Below, in pieces: positions 21,801 to 29,621 of a stretch of 64,000 nt of DNA. Position 1 is the first letter of the stretch. Every line of letters starts with the position of its first letter. The stretch is taken from assembly GCA_021732845.1 (NCBI GenBank), contig JAKFUF010000001.1:124001-188000 (forward strand). The letters run 5' to 3'. The position numbers and the translations under genes are program-made. Source of the stretch: Planctomycetaceae bacterium (GTDB lineage: Bacteria > Planctomycetota > Planctomycetia > Planctomycetales > Planctomycetaceae). The notes under the pieces are model-generated. The model was not told where the DNA came from. It was given only the letters and a program-made list of their open reading frames with translations, and did no database searches.

Positions 21801-23153
21801 TTTACGCAGCCGATTATCAACCGCATCGAGATGCTCTCGACCGGCGTCCGTACCGACATCGGCGTCAAGGTCTTCGGGCCGGATCTCGATACGATTGACG
21901 GCGTCTGCAAGCAGATTGAAGCGGCCCTCAAGCCCCTCAACGGAGCCCGCGATGCGGTTGCCGCGCCGATCATGGGCAAGGGCTATCTGGAGATCGACAT
22001 CGACCGCGAAGCCGCCGCCCGGTATGGCATCAGCGTCGAGGACATTCAGAATGAAATCGAAGTCGCCCTGGCCGGGCGGGTGGTGACGTACACGGTGGAG
22101 AAGCGCGACCGGTTCCCCGTGCGCGTGCGGTATGTCCGCGCCGCGCGGGATGACGAAGAGAGCATTCGCCGCCTGCTGATCAGTCCCGGCGGGATGTCCG
22201 CCCCGGCCATGTCGTCGGCGGGAGCGCCTGGAACGATGAACAAGACGCCCGGCGGTGCGCTGGGTACGCTGGCCGACACCACCGGCACGGAGGATCATTC
22301 TGCATCGCCGGGCCACGCCCTCCAAGGCCGGACACTGATCCCGCTGTCCGCCGTGGCTCACGTCGGCATCGTGGAAGGCCCGGCGATGATCAAGAGCGAG
22401 AACGGACGGCTGCTGAACTATGTGACACTCAACGTCCGCGGCCGCGACATTGTGGGGTTCGTGGAGGAGGCGCGGCGCGTCGTTGCCGAAAAGGTCCGGC
22501 TGCCAGAGGGGGTCCACATTGAATGGAGCGGCGAGTTTGAGCATCAGGCGCGGGCCGCACAGACGCTGCGGATCGTGTTCCCCGCCGTCATTGCCCTGAT
22601 TTTCCTGATCCTGTATCTGACCTACCGCGACCTCGCCGACGCCGCCCTGATGATGCTGACCGTCCCGGAAGCCCTGGCAGGCGGGGCATTCTTCATGTAC
22701 CTGTTCCCCAAGATCCGCCACGGCTGGGAGACGCCGCCGATGGACTTCAGCGTGGCGGTCTGGGTCGGCTTCATTGCGTGCTTCGGCATGGCGACCGAAA
22801 CCGGAATCATCATGCTGGTCTACCTGCGTGAAGCGATCGACAAGCGCGGCGGGCTCGAAAAGATCGCTTCGCTGGAAGAACTCCGGCAGGCGGTGATTGA
22901 AGGGGCGGTGCACCGGCTGCGTCCGAAGCTGCTGACCGAAGGCGTGGCGATCATCGCGATTTTCCCAATGGTGTTCGCCCAGGGCGTTGGCGGCGAAGTC
23001 CTGGCCCCCATGGCGCTGCCCGTCCTCGGCGGACTGTTGATCTCCGATGAAGTTGTGGACCTGTTCCTGCCCGTGCGCTTTTACTGGGTGCGGCGGGCAC
23101 GGTGGCTGAAACTTCACCAGTCGGACGGTCAGGTGACAGCGAGTGAGGCTTGA
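18798..23153 (+). CDS. cusA: CusA-family copper/silver RND efflux pump, oversized (1451 residues)
   Basis: The inner-membrane HME pump starts MIENLIEASIRNRFLVLLMA and has PVDAVPDLSENQVIVFTDW, as in CusA. TM4 reads GILVDQAIVMTENATHV. It is about 400 residues longer than E. coli CusA. The excess is an additional hydrophobic segment near residues 565-620 (TRGWHWQFLSLITLTLIAMS) and a mostly helical insert near 690-985 in the periplasmic domain, between VNFRPREFWPK and the conserved VPGWSNIFTQPI. The insert is rich in Gln, Glu and Leu. A shorter Gly/Ala/Pro-rich loop lies near residue 1130-1170. It is translationally coupled to the adaptor. Confidence 0.92.
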   Translation: MIENLIEASIRNRFLVLLMAGLLAIAGVYAVLHTPVDAVPDLSENQVIVFTDWMGRSPREIEDQISYPLTRRLQGLAGVKAVRSSSEFNFSMITIIFDDNIDFYFARQRVTEKLAEAGTYLPTSVVPYLAPDATALGQIFWYTVESSTATPVDPQRLWALNKFYITQQLNAARGVADVATVGGLPMEYQIDVRPETLRAYDISLGDLYSAVAKSNMPAGGGVIQKNNAEYIVRGVGWIRDKQDIERTVIRQVNGTPIYVETVATVLLGTQFRRSVYEKNGNEVVGGVVLMRHGENPLAVTESVKQKIQELQPGLPEGVHIVPAYDRTRLIHGAIHTLTEVMWHEMLIASIAILLILSHVRSVILICLTLPLTVLFSFLSMWLLRTLGILDIQANIMSLAGITISIGILVDQAIVMTENATHVLKEHFGDQPVTGDTRELVIPACRTVGRPIFFSVLIMLLSFVPVLMLSGREGKLFHPLAYTKSFALIGVALISITLVPALIPLFIRGRLRSEEENWIVRSFINIYKPLLTWALPRRNLVMWMFAVLLVLAAGMFPLQAIFGQGASESAWRSTFLATFAAVVALTVISTRGWHWQFLSLITLTLIAMSAYHFPKIGVAFMPALDEGTTLDMPITVPRASITQAADDLKARDALLRGFPEVESVIGKAGRANTPTDPAPLDMVETFVNFRPREFWPKRVLRFDDAVRQTDHLLTLLEERGFIHPAATADRASVINFASQKALERFDETQRELALLRFVEFQHSLEGELVRSGVQESVRRMVQANRWSWPAGVNPEKSLDLLQTRLTHELGPWLATQPALEDIDQLIRQVVQHGERIGAVEDAVRATELKPGPWDQVQESWATALGQPASTLASVLLQHVEQQRTRLWHEQVRTTNYELFDQGTLNYNWYALEEIALASKAHSLLDAAPQGEQTLRFAESALRGQLAKPVDPQAIEPFAAIRDRETKPFADRVFLWPRRTGPKGDLVDDEMGRVLQVPGWSNIFTQPIINRIEMLSTGVRTDIGVKVFGPDLDTIDGVCKQIEAALKPLNGARDAVAAPIMGKGYLEIDIDREAAARYGISVEDIQNEIEVALAGRVVTYTVEKRDRFPVRVRYVRAARDDEESIRRLLISPGGMSAPAMSSAGAPGTMNKTPGGALGTLADTTGTEDHSASPGHALQGRTLIPLSAVAHVGIVEGPAMIKSENGRLLNYVTLNVRGRDIVGFVEEARRVVAEKVRLPEGVHIEWSGEFEHQARAAQTLRIVFPAVIALIFLILYLTYRDLADAALMMLTVPEALAGGAFFMYLFPKIRHGWETPPMDFSVAVWVGFIACFGMATETGIIMLVYLREAIDKRGGLEKIASLEELRQAVIEGAVHRLRPKLLTEGVAIIAIFPMVFAQGVGGEVLAPMALPVLGGLLISDEVVDLFLPVRFYWVRRARWLKLHQSDGQVTASEA

Positions 23154-23499
23154 TTCGACCCGATTTAAGCACACCGCCTCAAATCTCCGATGCCCTTGCA
23201 ACTGACAACGCCATCAAGGAATAAGGCGCGCTCTCGGAAGAAGACGGTTGCAAAACCTTGATGGCGTTGTTGGCCAAAAACATCGATATTTGCGGTGTTT
23301 TAGGCGAGCTGGTGGAGGAGTTGGGTATCGCTCTTAAGTTGGTTCCCCCGCCACAGGACAGCCAAGTCAGTTTTCCCCACATTGCGGAGCGCATGATTTT
23401 GGAACGGTAACGTCAAGAATCGGACGCGAGTCGCGCACGTCGAACTCTGAGCGACACACCAGTCCGCCAGCATCCTCAGCAGATCGAAAAGTGCGGTCC
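23154..23499. other. Intergenic region of 346 bases, no recognisable gene
   Basis: Follows the CusA stop. Short minus-strand frames exist (one ends GKTDLAVLWRGNQ) but no start, motif or length supports a gene. It may be transposase or other gene debris at the island edge. Confidence 0.4.
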
Positions 23500-23850
23500 T
23501 CATTTCAGGACGCGGCGGATCATCCAGATGTCTGTTTTTCCCAGGCCCCCGGGCCGGTCGGAATGAAAGAACAGGGTCTGGCCGTCGAATGAGAGACACG
23601 GACCTGACTCGGTTTCGGGCGTATTGATGCTCACCAGATGCGGCGGCCCGAACTCGACATCGCGCGTGGCTCGCGTGCCGACCCAAATGTCGGTTTTGCC
23701 CGAGCCGCCCGACCGATCGGATTCGAACAGCAGCGTCAGTCCGTCAGGCGTCAGGGATGCCCCCCGGTCGTCATGGCGGCTGTTGACGGAGCGCAGGTTG
23801 ACGAGGTTGGCAAAATCGGAATTTCGATGCGGCCGGCTCGCCTGAAACAG
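23500..23850 (-). pseudogene. 5'-truncated PD40/WD40-like (TolB-type) beta-propeller protein remnant
   Basis: The last ~115 codons look like two PD40 blades: GASLTPDGLTLLFESDRSGG then LSFDGQTLFFHSDRPGG, each followed by KTDIW, ending at the stop 23500-23502. The frame stays open upstream to about 23988, but the N-terminal sequence no longer resembles the family. The 5' part therefore seems to be lost, possibly when the accessory island starting near 23.85 kb arrived. Full-length planctomycete PD40 proteins are much longer. Confidence 0.6.
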
Positions 23851-23954
23851 GTCGAACTGTCCGGCCCCGCTAGGTCGGCTCGGGGGCGTCGGGGAATGGG
23901 CAGCCTTTGATAGGGGAGACAACCGCGGCCAGACGGCGATATGCTGACCGGCAG

Positions 23955-25319
23955 ATGCGCAGCCGGACTCCCGCTGCTTCAACGGCACCCGCGGAAACTC
24001 CCGCCGACCGCCTGCAACAGGCGGTCGATGAGCTGGCGCAGAATGTTTCTGTCCTCACAGACATCGTCGATCAGCTTCGCGAGGACTTGAGTTGGCTGAC
24101 ATGGAATGGGCTTCCTCATCAGCCCATTCACGTATTTGTGCACCGTATGCCCCTGGCCCCGCCAGGCGAAGGAAGCAACGGTAAGCTCGACCTGACGTTC
24201 GCCACAGGCCCGGACCGCGACCCTACAGCTAAGACGCTGTCGGACGATCACGTGCGCGCGGCGGTGATCGAGGACATCGTGCAGCGTCTGGCGGAGCCAC
24301 TCGGCCAGATCGCCCACGCGCAAGCGTTCGAGGACTTTCTCCATATGAGCGTGTGCGCGCTCTCCGGGGGGCAGATGGAAGACAAATACATGGACACGGT
24401 GAAACGGCACACCGAAGGCAAGCCGGGAAAGCGTGGGTGCGACTCCATAGCGCATGCGTTCGGAACGCTCGTGAACATGATGGAGGAGACTCGCAAAGAT
24501 ATTCTCGGGGACATGTTCCAAGGAGGGATCACCTATGGTGAGGCGGGGCAATTTCTCACTCCAGAGCCAATCTGCCAAATGATGGCCACGATGACGGTCG
24601 GAGAGGATGACGGTGCGGGCAAGAAATCCGTTTGCGATCCGTGTGGCGGATCCGGGCGGATGCTGCTCGCGGTCGCAGACCTGAAACCGCATTGGGAATT
24701 TGTCGGGCAGGACGTCGATCTGGGGTGCGTCCGGATGACGGCGATCAATTTGGCGCTTCGAAATCTCTATGGATACGTGATCTGGGGCAACTCGCTCGGG
24801 CTTGAAAAGCGACTCGTCTACCATACCGGATTCAATCTCCAGGGCGTGATTCGCGAGATTCCACTGGAGAGCTGCCCTGCGCCCGTACGACAAGCAGCCA
24901 GTGAACCGGATTCGCAACCCGAACCGGCTGAGTCGGATCCCGGCCAATCAACTCAGACGTCTGCAAGACCTAGCGACGGATCTCCTCAGGGTGGATTAAC
25001 GTCACCTATACGCCATTGCGCCGCAGATCTCCCCTGTGGCATGCTCCCTACACGTCGCCAATGTCGGCGGCGCGCTTGCCTGAGCGGACCGTTCTTTCAA
25101 ATCAGGCCGGAAAGGGGACACGTTATGTTGGTCGAATTGCAGGATGGGTATTGCCGCAGGTGCGGCGGGCAGCTCCAGATCACGGGTGCGGACGACGCCA
25201 CAATGGACGTCGAATGCACAGCGTGCGGCGACGGCGACACCGTGGAGCCTGACGCCTTCAATGATGGTGGAATCACGAATTGGCCGCAGGCGATGGTCGA
25301 ATTCGGGGAGGAACTCTGA
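23955..25319 (+). CDS. Orphan N6-adenine DNA methylase-like protein, read through into a zinc-ribbon tail
   Basis: ATG 23955 is chosen over TTG 23907. The N-terminal part has a coiled-coil-like stretch (VDELAQNVSVLTDIVDQLRE). The middle holds the SAM-binding motif I of class I methylases (VCDPCGGSGRMLL), preceded by YGEAGQFLTPEPICQMM as in HsdM/N6_Mtase proteins. An NPPF/NPPY catalytic motif is not visible; after GNSLGLE the protein changes character, so activity is doubtful. The segment before residue 391 (about 24950-25120) reads like untranslated sequence, and the final 64 residues are a zinc ribbon that has its own start at 25125. There is no specificity or restriction subunit nearby. It is probably mobile-element cargo. 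Confidence 0.65.
   Translation: MRSRTPAASTAPAETPADRLQQAVDELAQNVSVLTDIVDQLREDLSWLTWNGLPHQPIHVFVHRMPLAPPGEGSNGKLDLTFATGPDRDPTAKTLSDDHVRAAVIEDIVQRLAEPLGQIAHAQAFEDFLHMSVCALSGGQMEDKYMDTVKRHTEGKPGKRGCDSIAHAFGTLVNMMEETRKDILGDMFQGGITYGEAGQFLTPEPICQMMATMTVGEDDGAGKKSVCDPCGGSGRMLLAVADLKPHWEFVGQDVDLGCVRMTAINLALRNLYGYVIWGNSLGLEKRLVYHTGFNLQGVIREIPLESCPAPVRQAASEPDSQPEPAESDPGQSTQTSARPSDGSPQGGLTSPIRHCAADLPCGMLPTRRQCRRRACLSGPFFQIRPERGHVMLVELQDGYCRRCGGQLQITGADDATMDVECTACGDGDTVEPDAFNDGGITNWPQAMVEFGEEL
25125..25319 (+). CDS. Possible separate small zinc-ribbon protein
   Basis: In-frame ATG at 25125 with AAAGGGG upstream starts a 64-residue unit MLVELQDGYCRRCGGQLQ, with a second CxxC (ECTACGDGDT). It could be translated alone rather than as the tail of the methylase. 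Four cysteines in two pairs suggest a zinc ribbon. The choice between a separate gene and a fusion is open. Confidence 0.5.
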   Translation: MLVELQDGYCRRCGGQLQITGADDATMDVECTACGDGDTVEPDAFNDGGITNWPQAMVEFGEEL

Positions 25320-25320
25320 G

Positions 25321-25535
25321 ATGGACCCCGACGCCTCGTTGAAAGATCTGCTGGATGCCGTGCGTTGTCGTGAGTGGGATCGTGGATGGAGAAGCGGGGA
25401 TTCCCGCCGACTACCATTGGACCGAGGGAACTCGGCCGCAATTGGCACCGGACCGTGGCGACATTTATCTGCTACGCCGCCCAATCGAAGGTGCGGGATG
25501 CCCGCAAACGTCGCTCGCGAAAGGGAAACGGCTGA
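25321..25535 (+). pseudogene. Frameshifted small island protein (MDPDASLKDLLDAV... / ...MEKRGFPPTT)
   Basis: ATG 25321 starts one base after the previous stop and reads MDPDASLKDLLDAVRCREWDR. Near 25381-25389 the sensible reading moves to another frame: WMEKRGFPPTTI, then LGRNWHRTVATFICYAAQSK, ending at TGA 25533-25535. Together these give about 70 residues, resembling small helical proteins that I recall accompanying such methylase/zinc-ribbon genes in mobile elements. A single-base indel explains the break. It is either decayed or a sequencing error. Confidence 0.5.
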
Positions 25536-25736
25536 TGCTCCACAGCTGTCACGATGCAGTTCCGATTTGAGAATGCCCCGATCAGTATGAGCGCCCCACT
25601 CACTGTGCCTGACGCCGCTCAGGCCGCCCCGTATCCGAAGGATGCGGGGCTTTTGGCGAAGCTGATGTTCCATTACTTGGTTCGGACGGAAGAGCTTTCA
25701 TTCCACAGGTCTGCCTGCGAGCTCGATAATCCCGAC

Positions 25737-25986
25737 CTATTGACGGACCGCCGCTTCAAGGGCCGTGACACGCTTTGGCATGTTCTCGATTTCAATTTCG
25801 TCGAGGCGCTTGTCGATTCCATCGATCTGCGCTGTCAGGTTCCGTTCCATGCGGTCCATCTTCGCTTCCACTCTTCCAACCCGCTCCGTACCGTGTTTCC
25901 ACGCCGTCGATCCGTTGGGTAAGTCGCCCCTCCATCGCCTGCAGGTGAGCAAGGAGAACGGCCGGGGTGATGTCTTGGTCTGCCAT
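25737..25986 (-). pseudogene. Frameshifted small coiled-coil protein
   Basis: On the minus strand ATG 25984-25986 begins MADQDITPAVLLAHLQAMEG and continues to GVETRYG. Then the coding sense passes to another frame: RVGRVEAKMDRMERNLTAQI, DGIDKRLDEIE, ending ALEAAVRQ at the TAG 25737-25739. The heptad-like spacing runs through both parts, so a single-base indel near 25880 probably broke one short coiled-coil gene. The function is unknown; such proteins are common in phages and islands. Confidence 0.55.
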
Positions 25987-26193
25987 GGGACGAGACAATA
26001 CGCATCCCGAGGCGGCAGCCGCAAATCCTTCGGATGGAATTCAGCGCCTGAAACGAGTCGCAACTCGTCGAGTGCCTCAATCCGCAAGGGCGCGCGACCG
26101 GCCGCTCAAGAGACACAGGAATGGTCGCAAAAAACTCAAGAAGGGATCCGTTCCTCGCACGGCGGTCGGATAAGTTCCCAACAATCGTACATG

Positions 26194-28455
26194 TCACGAA
26201 TTCTGAGGGACGTTCCAACCGCAGTCCGATGCCATCATCCCAAGGAACCACGCCGACCGTTTGTGTTGGCCGACAATCGCCATGAATGCAGGGTAGCCTG
26301 CGGCAGTCATTCGGTCCGTGATGTTTGCAAACAGATTCAAATCATCATTGCTCGGAGCACAATCGAAACCGTCTGGATGCGAATGCCATTCGCCGATGTA
26401 CTCCAATTCGCCGGCCGTTTCAGTGCCGATGGCAGCAACGCGTTCTTCTAAGCCCTCGCACCCTCGAATGTACAAAGTGGGCTTCTCCTTACTGTCCGCA
26501 GGGGAATGGACTGTGTCCACAACATACACGGTCCTGCGCGGCAGGTCGTACATGCCGATGAGCACGCCTCCCGTCTCATTCGGCAGTCGCTCGGCACGCA
26601 ACTGCTGCAGATGATCTATGAGCCACTGGTCTGTCACCACCGTCCAGCCCCCAATCTGCGCGCGGTGTGAGGTGAAGAGCGGCACATCGACAATTGACAC
26701 TGCACATGTCGATGGATCGGCGTGCCAAACGCGGACCGCGGCGCCTTCAGACGAATAGCTCATCCGAACGGCCTGCGCCGCTATCGCGCTGTGCATGCTC
26801 ACCAAGTGGGTCGGAATCGAGAAACTCACGTCCCGGCACGACCGTGCATAGCGAGTACGTGCTTCATTCACGGCCAAGTGACCGCTGAGCGAGGGGTGGC
26901 GGATCACCGCCCGATAATACTGGGCCTCCAGTCCATCAAGCGGCATCGTTCTAATCGCGTCTTCGCGAACGCAAACAAGATCCGAACCGCGCGGATTCAG
27001 GAACAGCGATACACGACGTGCGTCACTGTGAACATCTCTCGCAAGATGCCGCGATACCGGGACCGACGCCGAGAAATCCAGAATCAACTCCGATTCTCTA
27101 AAGGCTGCGTCCACCTTTTCTTTTACTCCACCTGGCTGTAGCACGTTCGCTGGAATCGCCGTCGCTGGCTGTTCGTCCTGGAAAAACGAACTGATTGTTG
27201 CGGCGAGGACGGCGGCTTTCGGCCAGCCAATTCCGTCCGACAATAGTGCATGTCGAGCCAAGTTGTGCGGCAGCAGTTCGTCATTGTCAATGACCGTCCA
27301 ATGACCGAACCCTCCCCGCACGAGATTGAGCACGATCTGTGAACCAATCGCACCGACACCCACGGCGACCGTCTTTGCATCGACCGCATCGACACCGCTT
27401 GCTCGTGCTGCAGCCGACCGGGAGAAACTGAAGTGCGGGCGGACGACCCCGAGCGTAACGTCGGCACCCTTCAACATTTCGATCGGCGCGAGGAACGCAC
27501 CAACTTTGCCGTCACTCTTGTCCCACACGCCGATCCGTTTCCCAACCTCGTAGACTGTTTCCGTCGTCAAGAAAGCCCAGGTATCGGTAACTTCGACCGT
27601 GGCAACGTCACCCCGTTGCAGCGGAAACGCGATGACTATGATGAGGGACACGTCGAGGCACCCGTCATCCTTCCATCCCATCACGCGCTTGCGCAGTTCC
27701 ACAAGGAGATCGAATTCCTCCGTGCGGACGAATTCGCACAGTTCTTCGAGTGTCCGTGGAGCACGGCGGATGACGCCGTGATGGCGCGACCCAGCGAAAA
27801 AAAGGGACGCCGTGAACTGCAATTTCTTCGGTCGCACTTCTGGGCTCAGCGGAATCGCGATCAACGTCCCCAGGTGCTCGTCTGACGGAATTAGAACAAC
27901 ATCCAACCGAGCTGCTGCTTCGTCGGCCAATTTGATTGCCGACCAAGGAACCACAAGACTGTAGCCTGAACCTGCCACCACCTGTTCCAGCGGCTGGTCT
28001 TCGCGGTGGAGCGATCCAATTGCAGTGTCTGCGAGCCAGCGGCGAATTCGTTCGATAAACGCCGGAGCCGTCCAGCGTGCCTTCACTTCGTCCCAACTCT
28101 GGTCGTAGAGACAAAGGCTTCGAGTGTCCTCGTCGAAGGTGATGTTCAAGTGCGGAACGACGGGGAACCCTTTCCGCACGGCTAGCACTTCCGGATACGT
28201 TTCATCATCCGCCGCAAGCACCACGGCGAGCCGTTCGACCCGTCGAATGGGATTCACCACGACCTGCGGTCGTTCGACTTCAACCTCGACCACCAGAATT
28301 TCGATGGACGCACCAGCGACCTTGCGGCATTCCATAAGACGCACGAAGTCGAGCCGCCCGCCAGTAACGGCGGAGGCAATTTGGCGCGCACGCGGGATAT
28401 CGAGCGTATCAGCTTCGACAGAGTCTCCCCGCAGTTCGATGTATTCGAGAGCCAT
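26194..28455 (-). CDS. E2-E1-JAB triple fusion (bacterial ubiquitin-like conjugation/deconjugation enzyme)
   Basis: ATG 28453-28455 gives 753 residues starting MALEYIELRG; the longer frame has a low-complexity front and overlaps the MBL gene. The E2-like domain (about 1-150) has VVPHLNITFDEDTRSLCLYD, with the likely catalytic Cys at 115. The E1/ThiF domain starts near 360: AVGVGAIGSQ (nucleotide-binding glycines 366-371) and VIDNDELLPHNLARHAL. The JAB/JAMM peptidase domain is C-terminal: ETGGVLIG and EWHSHPDGFDCAPSNDD, with H691, H693, S702 and D705 intact. The three-domain order matches what I recall as the Prok-E2_A class, usually next to a metallo-beta-lactamase-fold gene, as here. The spacing to that gene is four bases. 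It probably conjugates and removes an unknown Ubl or target in an antiviral or stress operon. No Ubl gene is visible. Confidence 0.88.
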   Translation of the reverse strand: MALEYIELRGDSVEADTLDIPRARQIASAVTGGRLDFVRLMECRKVAGASIEILVVEVEVERPQVVVNPIRRVERLAVVLAADDETYPEVLAVRKGFPVVPHLNITFDEDTRSLCLYDQSWDEVKARWTAPAFIERIRRWLADTAIGSLHREDQPLEQVVAGSGYSLVVPWSAIKLADEAAARLDVVLIPSDEHLGTLIAIPLSPEVRPKKLQFTASLFFAGSRHHGVIRRAPRTLEELCEFVRTEEFDLLVELRKRVMGWKDDGCLDVSLIIVIAFPLQRGDVATVEVTDTWAFLTTETVYEVGKRIGVWDKSDGKVGAFLAPIEMLKGADVTLGVVRPHFSFSRSAAARASGVDAVDAKTVAVGVGAIGSQIVLNLVRGGFGHWTVIDNDELLPHNLARHALLSDGIGWPKAAVLAATISSFFQDEQPATAIPANVLQPGGVKEKVDAAFRESELILDFSASVPVSRHLARDVHSDARRVSLFLNPRGSDLVCVREDAIRTMPLDGLEAQYYRAVIRHPSLSGHLAVNEARTRYARSCRDVSFSIPTHLVSMHSAIAAQAVRMSYSSEGAAVRVWHADPSTCAVSIVDVPLFTSHRAQIGGWTVVTDQWLIDHLQQLRAERLPNETGGVLIGMYDLPRRTVYVVDTVHSPADSKEKPTLYIRGCEGLEERVAAIGTETAGELEYIGEWHSHPDGFDCAPSNDDLNLFANITDRMTAAGYPAFMAIVGQHKRSAWFLGMMASDCGWNVPQNS

Positions 28456-28459
28456 CGCT

Positions 28460-29593
28460 TCAGCCTGCTCGGGGTGCGGAAACGGGCGTGAGGGCGGTGG
28501 CACCGACCGACTGCGACCTTTTGACCCTCGCCTTCCGGTTGTCGACTTCGATGACGAGCGGACGAGGAGCACCCTCTCGTGGGTATTCCATCGTCACGAT
28601 GTATTCACCGTCCTTCTCACCCACGATCCGCTTGTAGTAGTTCGCGGCCTGCCGGTGGGGCGGCTGCGGGCTTTCGTCTTCATCACTCCCTTCGGTCGGA
28701 ATTGGCCAGCTCGTCGAGACGATGATGCCGCCCCGTTGAAGCTGGTCTTCAAACAACCAGGCGACGTTATCGACGGGTTCAGTCTCGTCATCGCCGCGCT
28801 CTGGCCCGAGCGTGAGGTAACTGGAGTGGTGCGGGAGTTTCCAGACATCCGCCTCCAGCCGAGCTTCATTCTTGTGGAGCTTCGTGATCGTGACGATGTC
28901 AGTCAGAGCTGTGTGATCAACGTCGGAACCGAGCATGACCTTGGTCTGGACACCAGCTACCTCCAATGTCAGTTGAACCACCAGAGAATCGCCGTTTCGG
29001 TCGATGACAGTGTTCTTGTCCTGACGCCACGCGAACGGCGAGTGCCCGAAGAATTCCGCACCGTCGACCGCAAGGGTGAAGTCTGGAGCGACCTGTCCTG
29101 CATCGGTGATAAAAGCAGAGCGCGACTCCAGCGTCAGCCGCCGGTCTTCCAGCCACTTTTTGAGCTTCGCCGGCCGTGAGAAAACCTGAATGCCGTAGCA
29201 CTTTTCCAGACGGTGTCTGGCTTCGGCCTGAATGGCCTGTGCACCAGGTTCCAGGCCAAGTCGGCTTTCCGTGATGACGTTCGCCGGCACCCACAACTCT
29301 CGGATTTTGATCCGGCCGGCCCCCTGGTATTTCTTCGCGTGGTCGAGGTAGAAGAACTCGTCGGCCTTGCACGTGTGATCGTCATCCAGATGGGTGATGG
29401 CAAGGAGATCATAATAGTCTCGCTTGACCGCATTCAGGTCGTCTCGAAGTGCCTTCGGCAGATCGATCCGCTTGTCATCGTCATCGTTAGGGTTCCGTTC
29501 GTCGGAATAGTCGAACAGTAGTTTCTTGCCATTCGCCAGATCAATGAGACAGGTGTCGGCGTTGCCGAGAGGATAGAACGTGAGCTTTGGCAT
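28460..29593 (-). CDS. ComEC-like metallo-beta-lactamase-fold hydrolase
   Basis: This 377-residue protein starts at ATG 29591-29593, with GGAG eight bases upstream. The frame extends to 29800 but that front is Arg/Ser-rich and overlaps the upstream gene. The metal site reads THLDDDHT (H68, D70, D72, H73), the H-x-D-x-D-H version of the MBL motif typical of ComEC/Rec2-type domains, and later KLPHHSS resembles their GHHGS motif. It probably hydrolyses a phosphodiester or similar bond; the substrate is unknown. It lies four bases before the E2-E1-JAB gene and after the membrane-protein gene on the same strand, so these three form an operon. Confidence 0.85.
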   Translation of the reverse strand: MPKLTFYPLGNADTCLIDLANGKKLLFDYSDERNPNDDDDKRIDLPKALRDDLNAVKRDYYDLLAITHLDDDHTCKADEFFYLDHAKKYQGAGRIKIRELWVPANVITESRLGLEPGAQAIQAEARHRLEKCYGIQVFSRPAKLKKWLEDRRLTLESRSAFITDAGQVAPDFTLAVDGAEFFGHSPFAWRQDKNTVIDRNGDSLVVQLTLEVAGVQTKVMLGSDVDHTALTDIVTITKLHKNEARLEADVWKLPHHSSYLTLGPERGDDETEPVDNVAWLFEDQLQRGGIIVSTSWPIPTEGSDEDESPQPPHRQAANYYKRIVGEKDGEYIVTMEYPREGAPRPLVIEVDNRKARVKRSQSVGATALTPVSAPRAG

Positions 29594-29621
29594 CGTGGTC
29601 TCCGGGGAAGGAAATGGACGG

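Noticed and set aside
25554-25922. 122-residue plus-strand frame
   Set aside because: Second half is antisense to the frameshifted coiled-coil gene, which has better coding character; first half is not recognisable.
26194-28455. CBASS type II (Cap2/Cap3) operon
   Set aside because: JAB is fused to E1/E2 and no CD-NTase or Cap3-separate gene is present; the MBL neighbour points to a different class.
28124-29179. 351-residue plus-strand frame
   Set aside because: Antisense to the MBL and E2-E1-JAB genes, low-complexity Ser/Arg start, no motif.
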